A stretch of DNA of 64,000 nt, taken from contig CM055080.1 of the NCBI GenBank assembly GCA_029204045.2, positions 11,407,722-11,471,721 of the forward strand, given 5' to 3'. Numbering within the stretch: position 1 is the stretch's first letter; each line of letters starts with the position of its first letter. Source of the stretch: Tillandsia leiboldiana. Taxonomy: Eukaryota > Streptophyta > Magnoliopsida > Poales > Bromeliaceae. Both the position numbers and the translations under genes were made by a program. The notes under the pieces were generated by a model that saw nothing but the letters and a program-made list of their open reading frames with translations, made no database searches and was not told where the DNA came from. Positions 50,323-63,846 of the stretch are shown here, piece after piece.

Positions 50323-50410
50323 TTTTTTAAGAAAAGGTAGCCTGCTATCACTTCATTCAAAGCGAAAGTGAATTAAGCAACAACACGAGGCAGCTAGGTC
50401 TCACGAACCG

Positions 50411-50449
<39 letters not shown>

Positions 50450-52108
50450 AAGAAAGAAAAAAAGACAAACTACTAGGCACAGAAGCGACCCCACAGCTCC
50501 CTAAGAGAGCGAACCTCAACCACAACGTAATCCAAGATACATTTTTTCAGCTAAAAAATTATCCTATTTCATTCCAACCAGATTACTCACCAGTATGCAG
50601 CGATTGTCACTAAGTCCTTCCCCTCAGAGAACCACCTCTGCAACTGCAAGTATCCCACAAGTCGTCGGGCGAAGAGCAGTGACAAATCAACGATTTATTA
50701 ATGAACAGACGCATTAGTACGGCTTTGGTGCAACTCATAAACAGGTGATTCACCGATTCGTTCTCCTCTAAACAAAATGTACATCTCTCGTCAACACTCC
50801 AACCATATTTACGTAGATTATCTACCATACGCACCCTACATCTAATGGCAAGCCAAGTAAAGATCTTCACCTTCAGGAGGACTCTTTATCTTCCATAATC
50901 GATCGAAACGTGTAACCCCAACCCCATAATCCTGCAAGAAAGTATATACCGACTTGACAGTAAAGCGTTCCGACGGGGTCCACCTCCATCTGATTCCGTC
51001 TCTTCTATTACAGAGAGCCACTTCAGGGACCTCCACCTTCAACTTTCTGATCTCATCCCTATTAAGGTGAGAGTCCTGCTCCATCCCTTCTAGGATTTTC
51101 TGCCACTTCCACCCCCTAACTCCCCAGCAATCCTTAACCCTGCGATCCTTGCACCGTGCTCTGCCAAAAATAATCGGAAATAAGGTGCAATAAGGCACAT
51201 GCCCAGCCCAAATATCTGTCCACCAGTTTATTCTCCTTCCGTCACCCACAGAGTAGGTCACTCCGCACTTAAAGATCTCCCTTGTCGTCAAAACGCTGCA
51301 CCACCAGTGTGAACACGGTTTAAAAGCCGTACCTTCCCTAAGAGATTTCCTTCGAGAGTAGTATAAACTATGAATAAGCAGGCCCAAAGATTATTGTTAT
51401 CCGAGAGGAACCTCCACCACCATTTCGCAAGTAGAGCTATATTCATATCTTCAAGATCCAAAACACCTAACCCATCGTTTTTTCTGCTCCTACAAACGGT
51501 CTTCCACCCGACAAGGCATTGCCCACCCATTACCTTAGTCTCCCCCTCTTCCAAAAGAATGCCCTCATGAGAGCTTCAATACGTTTAAGAACCCATCTGG
51601 GTGCTCTAAAGATCGAGAAGTAGTACAGCAGAATGTTAGTGAGCACCGAATTTACAAGGGTCGGCCTACCCTCTTGAGAAAGGAGTTTAGCTTGCCAACC
51701 TTCCAATCTCCTCTCGACTCTACTGATTACAGGCCATCAATCCTCCTTCCGCAAACGCCCAGCAGATAGCGGTAGCCCCAGGTACCGGATCGGGAGGCTC
51801 CCTACCTTACAACCCAAAATAGCCGCCAAACTCTCCCCCCGTTGCACTCTGCCTCCCGTACAGTCTTACTCCTATTAATCTTAAGTCCCGATGCCTACTC
51901 AAATAACTGCCATACAAACAGTAAATTATTCACCTACCTTCTCTTGGCTTTACAAAAGAAGAACGTATCGTCAGCATACTGGATCAGCGCAACCTCGGCC
52001 TGATCGTTAGGGCCAATCCCCTTCCAGAGCCGGTTAGAAATTGCTTTCTCTGTCATCCTAGCTAGTCCTTCTGCTACCAGTAGAAATAGAAAAGGAGACA
52101 GCAGTATG
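50323..52108 (-). pseudogene. 5'-truncated LINE (non-LTR retrotransposon) with broken reverse transcriptase
   Basis: On the minus strand, in 5' to 3' order: a reverse-transcriptase piece with FLFLLVAEGLARMTEKA and the catalytic ALIQYADDTFFF (51957-52108), then RIEALMRAFFW and GLGVLDLEDMNIALLAKWWW (about 51390-51600), then a zinc-finger-like zf-RVT segment RVRMVDNLRKYGW, ERCTFCLEENESVNHLF (50610-50860). Frameshifts and stops separate these pieces, so it is inactive. The endonuclease and ORF1 are missing by 5' truncation. The 3' end (plus strand 50328-50355) matches the short tail at 11.8 kb. An internal A run (50410-50447 on plus) lies in the 3' UTR. No target duplication was found, and the host MITE end is missing, so the right side was rearranged. 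Confidence 0.9.
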
Positions 52109-55100
52109 TATTTTAGTTTTATCTTAAATTTTAAAAATTAAACTTCTGAATTTTATAATTTAAATTTAAACTTCTGAATTTTAAATTTTAAATATTAAAT
52201 TTTTAAATTTTAGTTTTATCTTAAATTTTAAAATTTCAAATTTTATAATTTATCTGACATTCGAAATTTAGAATAGAAAATTTTGAATTTTGACATTTAT
52301 AATTTATGCTTTGAAATCTACAAATTTAAAATTTTTTCATAAAAAATATATATTTCAATTTAAGATGATAAGGACATAAGTAACTTCAAAAAATATTTAA
52401 ATTATAAAAAAATTAAATTTGATTTTTTAAATTGAAATAGAATTCAAATTTTGATACATTTATTTAAAAAACGCATACTTAATATTTATTTTTAAAAAAT
52501 AGATGAAAATAAATGTATCTTAGTTTATTTATATCTAATTTAAAACTATATAAATCATATCATAATTTAATTATATAATTTTAAATAAAGTTTATAATTT
52601 AGGTTTGTATTTATAAATTTCACTATGTAGTTCACATGTTTAATTCAAGCGTAAAAAGCATACTAAATTATAATTAAAAAATAGCCAATACATATTTTCA
52701 TCATAATAGAAGTTTAATTAAATTTAAAAATTAAACAGAAGCAACTGTGGCTGATTCATTTTAACGTAAATGTTCAATTTAAAATTTAAAATCTGAATTT
52801 AAATTTTCAATTTCAATTTTAATATCTAAAATTTCAATTTAAAATTTAAAATATTGGTATTTTAAATTTAAATTTTGAAATATTAAATTTGAAATTTAAT
52901 TTTTTAAATTTAAAATTTAAAATTTAAAAATAATGTTTACAAATTTTAAATTTGAATTATAAAATGTTTAAAAATTAAATTTGAAAATTCAAACTTTTAA
53001 TTTAAAAGATTTAAATTTTAAATTTAATCAGAAATTTGAATAGCTAAGTTTTCAAATTTTATTAAATTTTTTAATAGTTAAATTTTAAAAATTTTAAAGA
53101 TAAAAAATGTTAAAGTGTAAAAGAAAAAAGCACTATTATTTGAATTTTTGAAGATTTTTTAGATATTAAGATGTTAAGATGTTAAATATATTGTATTAAG
53201 ATTTTAATATTTTTAATGATAAATTTATATTTGAATTTATGAATCAAACTTAAAATTTAAATTTAATTCTTAATCTCTTATTCGAATTTAAACAATTGCT
53301 GATTTGATAGGCATAATTTTAAATTATTTTAATTTTCAAACGCTAATTTTTTACTGTAATTTGCTTAGAATATTTTTTATTTTATTTAGGAATTCATTTG
53401 CATCAAAAAGTTGCCTAAGCAGGCCTAAGCCCGACCCATCCTTGCCACAGCTAAAGAACACATATTCAAGGCCTGGAGGGGCATGGGCCCATCCCGACCC
53501 GGCTCGGCTCGGCTTGGCGCGGCTCGGCTTGGGTCGGCGCGGCGCGGCTTGGCTCGGCTTGGGCCGGAGCGACTCGGCGCGGCACGGGTCGGTCCGTCCC
53601 AAAAAAGACCAAAGCCCGGCCCGTCCCTACCCTGCCCCAGCTGAAGCCCATATTTTCACGGCCTGAAGGGGCATAGGCCCGATTCGGCCCGGCCCATAGG
53701 CTCGGCTTGGCGCGGCTCGGCTTGGCTCGGCTTGGCTCGGCGCGACGCGGCGCGGCTCGGCTTACTTCCGGCCCAAACAAACCAAAGCCCGGCCTGTCTA
53801 AATATAATATTTTACCTGCCTAAACGGTCCTAAGGCCGGCCCGGCTTCTCCCAGTTCGCAAATCCGGACCCATTTAGCAAATAAATAAAAAAAGAACTAT
53901 TCAATGACGGCCCACTAAATCCAAGAAGCATCCGTTGTATAATTCAAATTCAAAATCTAAATTTAAATTTTAAATTTTAATTTTAAAATGTGAAATAAAA
54001 ATTTTAAAATTTAATATAAAACTTAAAATTTGAAAAAAAAATAAAATTTTATATTTTCATTTAAAATATGACTTTAAATGTTTAAATTTAAATTTTATAA
54101 AAGTGTTTGAATCTAAATTTAAATTTTTAATTTCAATTTTGAAATCTAAATTTAAATTTTCATTTTCGATTTTAAGATCTAAAATTGAAATTTGAAATTT
54201 TAAATACTCGAATTTAAGTTTTATAATTTAAAATTTAAAATTTAAAATTTAAAGTTTGTTATTTTAAATTTAAAATTTTAAATCTTAAATTTTAAATTCG
54301 GAAAATAAGTAACATCAAAAAATATATATTTCAATTTAAGATGATAAGAACATAAGTAACTTCAAAAAATATTTAAATTATAGGAAAAATAAATTTGATT
54401 TTTTAAATTGAAATAGAATTCAATTTTTGACACATTTATTTTAAAAACGCATACTTAATATGTATTTAAAAAAATAGATGAAAATAAATATATTTTAGTT
54501 TATTTATATCTAATTTAAAATTATATAAATCATATCATAATTTATTTATATAATTTAAAATAAAGTTTATAATTTTTAAATTAAGATTCGAGTTTAAATT
54601 GTATCAAAATTAAAAAATATTCAAATTCTAGGAAAATTAAATTCTATTTTTTTAATTGAATGGGAATTCAAATTTTGAAATATTTATTTTAAAAACGCAT
54701 ACTTACATTTTGGATTCATCCTCGATGAAAAATAACAGAATAATTAATAAATATTTAAGAGAATAGATAAAATTATATCTAATTTTAAAATATATAAATC
54801 ATATCTTAATTTATTTATATATTTTAAATTTAAATTTAAATATGAAAATTTGAGTTTAAATTGTGATCTAAATGTAGTTCTGCATATTAAATTTGAATTA
54901 CCAATTAAAAAATTTTAATTAAAGTAGATTGAAATTAAATTAGAAACTATATTTATATTTATAAATAAAAATTAAAATATAATTTTAGTTTTGAATTTAC
55001 TATTTGAATCTAAACAATTTTCGATTTCACATATCTATTTTTAAATCAATTTATTCGTCAAACAAAATTTTTTTTTATTTTTGTATATTTTTTTATTTTA

Positions 55101-58100
55101 TTTAGAATTTCACGTGACTTTAAAATTTTTAAATTTTAAATTTTAAATTTTTTGTATATAAATAATTAAAAAATTTAAAATCTTGATTATTTTTAGCCAT
55201 AATAATTTTTTGGGATAATTGCCTGTGTACCCCTGAAATATGAAGAAATATCTGATTTACCCCTCTTATTTTTTTCTTTCCAATATACCCTTCATACGTT
55301 CCACCGTTATTAAAAATACCCCTACCGTTTCCCTTTGTTAAGTTAACTAGGGTTAAACTAGAGTTAAATAATAATCGGAGTTGAAAACTATCAGATATAC
55401 CTATTTTGCCCGGGTTTAGGATTTAGGGTTTAGGGTTTAGAATTTTTTAAGATTTTAGGGTTTAGGATTTATGGTTTTAGGGTTTAGGATTTAGGGTTTT
55501 TTAGGGTTCTAGGGTTTAGGGTTTAGGGTTTTAGGGTTTAGGGTTTAGGATTTTTTAGGGTTTTAGGGTTTAGGGTTTAGGATTTTTTAGGGTTTTAGGG
55601 TTTAGGGTTTTTTTAGGGTTTTAGGGTTTAGGGTTTAGGGGTTTAGGGTTTAGGGTTTAGGGTTTTAGGGTTTAGGGGTTTAGGGTTTAGGGTATATTTG
55701 AAAGGGCAAAATAGTAATTACACACAGATAACGGCAGTTCCAAACGGTGTACTAACAGAGTTTACTTTCAGGGGTATTTTGGAAAGAAGTTGGAACGTAA
55801 GAAGGGTAGTTTTAATATTAGCTTTCTAAGAGGGGTAAATCTGAAAACAGGGAAATTTTTAGGGGTACGTAAGAAATTGCCCCTAATTTTTTAATAATAG
55901 TTAGAAAAAAAATTTCAAATTATTTTAAAAATATTTTATATTTTTAAAGATAAAAATTTTAAAACCAAAAATAAAAATATACTAGGCCGGGCCGGGGACG
56001 AGCTGAATCGGAATAGCACCGGAATCGAAAAGGAATTTCGGTCCGACCCGGGATCGGAGCGGGCCGGGAAAATGGAAGCCAACTTATTCCATCAAAGCCC
56101 GTTAACTTGTACGGTACAATCACCTTTCAGTAATCGTGACCAGAAATTTATTTAGCAAATAACCCACAAAATAATTGTTTTAGTAGGAATTAAGAAACAT
56201 TATGAAGAGAGGTGAGCTCACTGGAGTGTGACCATACTCATATAAATGTTAAATTGTTCTCCGGGCATAAACTGGGACAGAACGGCCCAGTCAGTTCCGG
56301 ACCGGGAAAAAATCGGACCGAGCCGAAAATTAGGCCACCGAACAAATCGGCCGAGTTGTTCTTTTTTTTTTCTTTCTTTTTTTTTTCTTTTTTTGAGCTT
56401 TTAGAATTTTGCATCTTTAAAAATCTAAAAGTTGAAACCTTTAAATTTGAATTTCTAAATTTTAAAATTTAAATATTAAATTTTTAAATTTTAGTTTTAT
56501 CTTAAATTTTAAATTTTCAAATTTTTTAATTTATCTGATATTCGAAATTTAGAATGGAAAATTTTGAATTTTGACTTTTACAATTTGTGATTTGAAATCT
56601 AAAATTTTTAATTTTTTTTATAAAAAATATATATTTCAATTTAAGATGATAAGGACATAAGTAACTTCAAAAAATATTTAAATTATAGAGAAATTAAATT
56701 TGAATTTTTTAATTGAAATAGAATTCAAATTTTGATACATTTATTTAAAAAACGCATACTTAATATGTATTTTAAAAAATAGATGAAAATAAATGTATCT
56801 TAGTTTATTTATATATAATTTAAAAATATATAAATTATATCTTAATTTATTTATATATTTTGAAATAAAATTTATAATTTTTAAATTAAGTTTCGAGCTT
56901 AAATTGTTTCGTATACTTACATTTTTTGATTCATCCTAGATGAAAATAAATGCATACTTACATTTTGGAAGAATATATGAAATTATATCTAATTTAAAAA
57001 TATATAAATCATATCTTAATTTATTTATATAATTTAAATTTAAAATTTCAAAATAAATTTGAGTTTAAATTGTGATCTAAATGTAGTTTTGCATATTAAA
57101 TTTGAATTAATAATTAATAAATTTTAATTAAAGTGGATTAAAATTAAATTAGAATTTCAATTTTGAACTTACTTTTTAAATCTAAACAATTTTCGATTTG
57201 ACATATCTATTTTTAAATCAATTTATTCATCAAACATAATTTTTATTTATTTTTGTTTATTTTTTTATTTTATTAAGATTTTCACGTGACTCGAAAGTTT
57301 TTAAATTACAATTGTTAACTTTTTGTATATAAATAATTTAAAATTTTAAAATCTTGATTATTTTTAACTATAATAATTTTTTAATAGTAGTTAGAAAAAA
57401 AATTTCAAATTATTTTATATCTTTTAAAATAAAAAATTTTAAAACCAAAAATAAAAATATACTAAGCCGGGCCGAATCGGGATTGGATCGTGATTGAAAG
57501 ACAATGCCCCAAATAGCTTTAATGAAGAAAAATATTTTCAATCTAACCTTATTTGTATAGATTAAAAAAAAAATAATAATTAATAATATTTATGTTTTAC
57601 TTAAGAGTATCAATCTAGTCTTATTAATTATTATTTTTTCTCTAATCTATATAAATAAAGCTAGATTGAGAAATTTTTTAAAAAGAAGGCTAGATTGAGA
57701 ATATTTTTTAAAAATAAGGCTACCTGGGGCATTTAATCAATTGAACCGGGATTGGACCGAAATCGGACCGAATTTGGACCGGGATTGGACCGGAATCGAA
57801 CAATGAAGGAATTTCGGTCCGAGCCGGGATCGGAGCGGGCCGAGATCTAAGCTGGCCGGGGAAAATGGAAGCCCACTTATTCCAAACAACCCACAAAATA
57901 ATTATTTTAGTGGGAATTAAGAAACATTATGAAGGGAGGTGAGCTCACTGGAGAGTGACCATACTCATATAAATGTTAAATTGTACTCCGGGCATAAACT
58001 AGGGCAGAACAGCACAGTCAATTCTGGACCGAAAAAAAATTGGGCCGAGCCGAAAATTAGGCCAAAACTCTTTATATTTTTAAAGACAAAAATTTTTGAA

Positions 58101-58102
58101 AC

Positions 58103-58160
<58 letters not shown>
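52109..58160. repeat. Diverged units of the AT/GC repeat family
   Basis: Landmark 'taagatgataag' occurs at 52371, 54337 and 56642. If the 681 bp added by the MITE insertion at 55.2 kb is subtracted, the last interval is about 1.62 kb, near the period of the array on the right. Another landmark, 'gagctcactggag', occurs at 56214 and 57941. GC-rich islands lie at 53460-53850 (GGCTCGGCTTGGCGCG repeats), 55985-56080, 56270-56345, 57465-57500, 57750-57860 and 57990-58065. The rest is more than 80 percent AT with 'aaatttaaatttt' motifs. Frames are compositional; no gene. Confidence 0.8.
55203..55892 (+). mobile_element. Mutator-type MITE with a (TTTAGGG)n core and 9-bp TSD
   Basis: The element 55212-55883 (672 bp) is flanked by a perfect 9-bp duplication TAATTTTTT (55203-55211, 55884-55892), the size expected for Mutator-like elements. 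Termini are imperfect inverted repeats: GGGATAATTGCCTGTGTACC on the left, and GGGGCAATTTCTTACGTACC as the reverse complement on the right, continuing with 'gatttacccctctta' in both arms. The central 55410-55690 is degenerate plant telomere-like repeat (TTTAGGG, TTTTAGGG, TTTAGGGG). No transposase. It is inserted inside one unit of the AT/GC repeat array. Confidence 0.92.
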
Positions 58161-58163
<3 letters not shown>

Positions 58164-59650
58164 GGCCAGCACGGGCCAGGGCCGAATCGGGATTGGACCA
58201 GATTTGGACCGGACTGGGGCCGGATTCGGACCGGTATCGGACCGGTATTGGACCAAAATCGGGCCGCATCTGGACCGGGATTTGTACCGGAATCGGAACG
58301 GTATTGGACCAGGACCTGGGACGGGATCGGACCGGGCTAAGATCTCGCTGCAATCGGACCGGGCAGGAATCGGACCCATGTAGGCGCATGAAACTGTAGT
58401 TTAGTGTATAACAATCAACTATCCTTTAAATTTTATTTTGAATATAAAATTTGAATTAAACTTTTTTAAAAATAATTAAATTGAATGGAAATTTAATTTT
58501 AATTTTTAAATTGAATGGGAATTCAAATTATGATGCATTTATTTTAAAACGCATATTTACATTTTGAATTCATCCGAATTCAAAAAAAAATAACAAAATA
58601 ATTAATATATATTAAAAAAATAGAACTATATAATTATTGTCCGCAACGAACTTGTAAATTTAAATCCGGATATAATATAAATTTTATAATAAAATATGGC
58701 AAATAAATTTGCTTTTTAAAAAATAAATTTTATTATGATTTTTTTTTTCGATATTATTGCAATGCATTTTAATAGCATTTTTTTGTTAATTGGGATGTTA
58801 GAAAGTAATAAAAATTTAGATAGAAAATTTAAAATTTAATATTTTATATATCTATTTAAAAATTTCGCTATGTAGTTTACATGATCAATACAAGATTATA
58901 TAATTTTAATTTAATTCATATAATATAAAATTCATGAATTTTTTAAAATTTAAATTCATAAATTTGAATTGAAAAAAAAAATTCATCTGCTATATTTTAT
59001 TAAAATATATAAATCATATCTTAATTTAAATTTATATTATTGTTGATATATATTGAATATTTCGGTATAATTTTTGAATTTACATTTGAATTTAAATTTC
59101 AAATATCCATTTAATTTTAATTTAATTAGATCTTAAATTTTTATTCCAATTGAAATTCAAAGTTGAAATTTATTTTAATAATTTAAACTAAATTTTGTAA
59201 ATTTTAAATTAAAATTTTAGTTTAAATTGTGAGTTAAATATAGTTTAGGATATTAAATTTGAATTAACAATTAACAAATTTTAATTAAAGTGGATTGAAA
59301 TTAAATTAGAAATTATATTTAAATTTATCAACCAAAATTAAAATACAAATTTTATTTTGTATTTACCATTTGAATTTAAAATAGTGTTGCTTTGAGAAAT
59401 CTATTTTTAAATCATCTTATTAATCAAACGTAATTTTTATTTATTTATTTTTGAAAATTATTTAGAATATTTTTTATTTTATTTAGAATTTCATGTGACT
59501 CAATAATTTTTAAATTATAAATTTTAATTTTTTATTTATAAATAATCAAAAGTTTAAAAATTTTAATTATTTTTAACCATAATAACTTTTTAATAGAAAA
59601 AAAATAGAATTATTTTATATTTTTAAAGACAACAATTTTTGAAACCAAAA

Positions 59651-59688
<38 letters not shown>

Positions 59689-61186
59689 GGCCAGCACGGG
59701 CCCGGGCCGAATCGGGATTGGACCGGATTTGGACCGGACTGGGGCGGATTTGGACCGGAATCGGACCGGTATTGGACCAAAATCGGGCCGGATTTGGACC
59801 GGAATTTGTTTGGATTTGGACCGGAATCGGAACGGTATTGGACCAGGACTTGGGACGGGATCAGACCGGGCTAAGATCTTGCTGCAATCGGGCCGGGCAG
59901 GAATCAGACCCATGTAGGCACATGAAACTGTAGTTTACTGTATAACAATCAACAATCCTTTAAATTTTATTTTGAATATAAAATTTGAATTAAACTTTTC
60001 AAAAAATAATTAAATTGAATGAAAATTTAATTTTAATTTTTAAATTGAATGGGAATTCAAATTATGATGCATTTATTTTAAAACGCATATTTACATTTTG
60101 AATTCATCCGAATTCAAAAAAAAATAACAAAATAATTAATATATATTAAAAAAATAGAACTATATAATTATTGTCCGCAACGAACTTGTAAATTTAAATC
60201 CATATCTAATATAAATTTTATAATAAAATATAGCAAATAAATTTACTTTTTAAAAAATAAATTTTATAATGTTTTTTTTTTTTCGATATTATTGCAATGC
60301 ATTTTAATAGCATTTTTTTGTTAATTGGGATGTTAGAAAGTAACAAAAATTTAGATAGAAAATTAAAAATTTAATATTTCATATATCTATTTAAAAATTT
60401 CACTATGTAGTTTACATGTTCAATACAAGATTATATAATTTTAATTTAATTCATATAATATAAAATTTATGAATTTTTTAAAATTTAAATTTATAAATTT
60501 GAATTGAAAAAAAACAAATTCATCTGCTATATTTTATTAAAATGTATAAATCATATCTTAATTTAAATTTATATTATTGTTGATATATATTGAATATTTC
60601 GGTATAATTTTTGAATTTACATTTGAATTTAAATTTCAAATATCTATTTAATTTTAATTTAATTAGATCTTAAATTTTTATTCCAATTGAAATTCAAAGT
60701 TGAATTTTTTTTTAATAATTTAAACTAAATTTTGTAAATTTTAAATTAAAATTTTAGTTTAAATTGTGAGTTAAATATAGTTTAGGATATTAAATTTGAA
60801 TTAACAATTAACAAATTTTAATTAAAGTGGATTGAAATTAAATTAGAAATTATATTTAAATTTATCAATCAAAATTAAAATACAAATTTAATTTTGTATT
60901 TACCATTTGAATTTAAAATAGTGTTGATTTGAGAAATCTATTTTTAAATCATCTTATTAATTAAACGTAATTTTTATTTATTTATTTTTGAAAATTATTT
61001 AGAATATTTTTTATTTTATTTCGAATTTCATGTGACTCAATAATTTTTAAATTGTAAATTTTAATTTTTTGTATATAAATAATCAAAAGTTTTAAAATTT
61101 TAATTATTTTTAACCATAGTAACTTTTTAATAGTTAGAAAAAAAATAGAATTTTTCTATATTTGTAAAGACAAAAATTTTTGAAAC

Positions 61187-61235
<49 letters not shown>

Positions 61236-62733
61236 GGCCAGCACGGGCCAGGGCCGAACCGGGATTGGACCGGATTTGGACCGGACTGGGGCCGGATTCG
61301 GACCGGTATCGGACCGGTATTGGACCAAAATCGGGCCGCATCTGGACCGGGATTTGTTTGTATTTGGACCGGAATTGGAACGGTATTGGACCAGGACCTG
61401 GGACGGGATCGGACCGGGCTAAGATCTCGCTGCAATCGGGCCGGGCAGGAATCGGACCCATGTAGGCGCATGAAACTGTAGTTTAGTGTATAACAATCAA
61501 CTATACTTTAAATTTTATTTTGAATATAAAATTTGAATTAAACTTTTTAAAAAATAGTTAAATTGAATGGAAATTTAATTTTAATTTTTAAATTGAATGG
61601 GAGTTCAAATTATGATGCATTTATTTTAAAACACATATTTACATTTTGAATTCATCCGAATTCAAAAAAAAATAACAAAATAATTAATATATATTAAAAA
61701 AAATAGAACTATATAATTATTGTCCGCAACGAACTTGTAAATTTAAATCCGGATATAATATAAATTTTATAATAAAATATAGCAAATAAATTTACTTTTT
61801 AAAAAATAAATTTTATTATGATTTTTATTTCGATATTATTGCAATGCATTTTAATAGCATTTTTTTGTTAATTGGGATGTTAGAAAGTAACAAAAATTTA
61901 GATAGAAAATTAAAAATTTAATATTTCATATATCTATTTAAAAATTTCACTATGTAGTTTACATGTTCAATATAAGATTATATAATTTTAATTTAATTCA
62001 TATAATATAAAATTCATGAATTTTTAAAATTTAAATTCATAAATTTGAATTGAAAAAAACAAATTCATCTGCTATATTCTATTAAAATATATAAATCATA
62101 TCTTAATTTAAATTTATATTATTGTTGATATATATTGAATATTTCGGTATAATTTTTTATTTTACATTTGAATTTAAACTTCAAATATCTATTTAATTTT
62201 AATTTAATTAGATCTTAAATTTTTATTCCAATTGAAATTCAAAGTTGAAATTTATTTTAATAATTTAAACTAAATTTTGTAAATTTTAAATTAAAATTTT
62301 AGTTTAAATTGTGAGTTAAATATAGTTTAGGATATTAAATTTGAATTAACAATTAACAAATTTTAATTAAAGTGGATTGAAATTAAATTAGAAATTATAT
62401 TTAAATTTATCAATCAAAATTAAAATACAAATTTTATTTTGTATTTACCATTTGAATTTAAAATAGTGTTGCTTTGAGAAATCTATTTTTAAATCATCTT
62501 ATTAATCAAATGTAATTTTTATTTATTTATTTTTGAAAATTATTTAGAATATTTTTTATTTTATTTAGAATTTCATGTGACTCAATAATTTTTAAATTGT
62601 AAATTTTAATTTTTTGTATATAAATAATCAAAAGGTTTAAAATTTTAATTATTTTTAACCATAATAACTTTTAAATAGTTAGAAAAAAAATAGATTTTTT
62701 ATTTATTTTTTTAAAGACAACAATTTTTGAAAC

Positions 62734-62814
<81 letters not shown>

Positions 62815-63846
62815 GGTCAGCACGGGCCGGGGCCGAACCGGGATTGGACCGGATTTGGACCGGACTGGGGCGGATTTGGACCGGAATCAGACCGGTATTG
62901 GACCAAAATCCGGCCGGATTTGGACCGGAATTTGTTTGGATTTGGACCGGAATCGGAACGGTATTGGACCAGGACCTGGGACGGGATCGGACCGGGCTAA
63001 GATCTCGCTGCAATCGGGCCGGGCAGGAATCGGACCCATGTAGACGCATGAAACTGTAGTTTACTGTATAACAATCAACAATCCTTTAAATTTTATTTTG
63101 AATATAAAATTTGAATTAAACTTTTTAAAAAATAATTAAATTGAATGGAAATTTAATTTTAATTTTTAAATTGAATGGAAATTCAAATTATGATGCATTT
63201 ATTTTAAAACGCATATTTACATTTTGAATTCATCCGAATTCATAAAAAAGTAACAAAATAATTAATATATATTAAAAAAATATAACTATATAATTATTGT
63301 CCGCAGCGAACTTGTAAATTTAAATCCGGATATAATATAAATTTTATAATAAAATCTAGCAAATAAATTTACTTTTTTAAAAAATAAATTTTATTATAAT
63401 TTTTTTTTCTTTTTTGATATTATAGCAATACATTTTAATAGCATTTTTTTTGTTAATTGGGATGTTAGAAAGTAACCAAAATTTAGATAGAAAATTAAAA
63501 TTTAATATTTCATATATCTATTTAAAAATTTCACTATGTAGTTTACATGTTCAATACAAGATTATATAATTTTAATTTAATTCATATAATATAAAATTCT
63601 TGAATTTTTTAAAATTTAAATTCATAAATTTGAATTGAAAAAAATAAATTCATCTGCTATATTTTATTAAAATATATAAATCATATCTTAATTTAAATTT
63701 ATATTATTGTTGATATATATTGAATATTTCGGTATAATTTTTGAATTTACATTTGAATTTAAATTTCGAATATCTATTTAATTTTAATTTAATTAGATCT
63801 TAAATTTTTATTCCAATTGAAATTCAAAGTTGAAATTTATTTTAAT
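58161..63846 (+). repeat. Tandem array of 1.53-1.58 kb units with GC-rich island
   Basis: The landmark 'catgta(g)cgcatgaaact' falls at 58377, 59911, 61459 and 63037, giving periods of 1534, 1548 and 1578 bp. Each unit consists of about 1.2 kb of very AT-rich DNA, a (TA)n tract of variable length (58106-58161, 59652-59684, 61193-61231, 62737-62812) and a GC-rich island of about 250 bp made of degenerate 11-12-bp repeats of GGACCGGAATC/GGACCGGATTT type. Neighbouring units are highly similar; unit length varies mainly with (TA)n. The array breaks at about 63847, where the sequence switches to 'atatttgaaatttaag'. Repetitive peptides over the islands (WTGIGPVLDQ, IPVRYRS) are by-products. Confidence 0.93.

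Noticed and set aside
50610..51554. Host protein-coding genes on the minus strand
   Set aside because: The frames are pieces of one broken LINE reverse transcriptase with a YADD motif further upstream and a zf-RVT end.
58072..63059. Repeated frames with WTGIGPVLDQ-type or IPVRYRS-type peptides
   Set aside because: They follow the 11-12-bp GGACCGG repeats in the tandem array and begin in (TA)n. No codon-level conservation beyond the DNA repeat.
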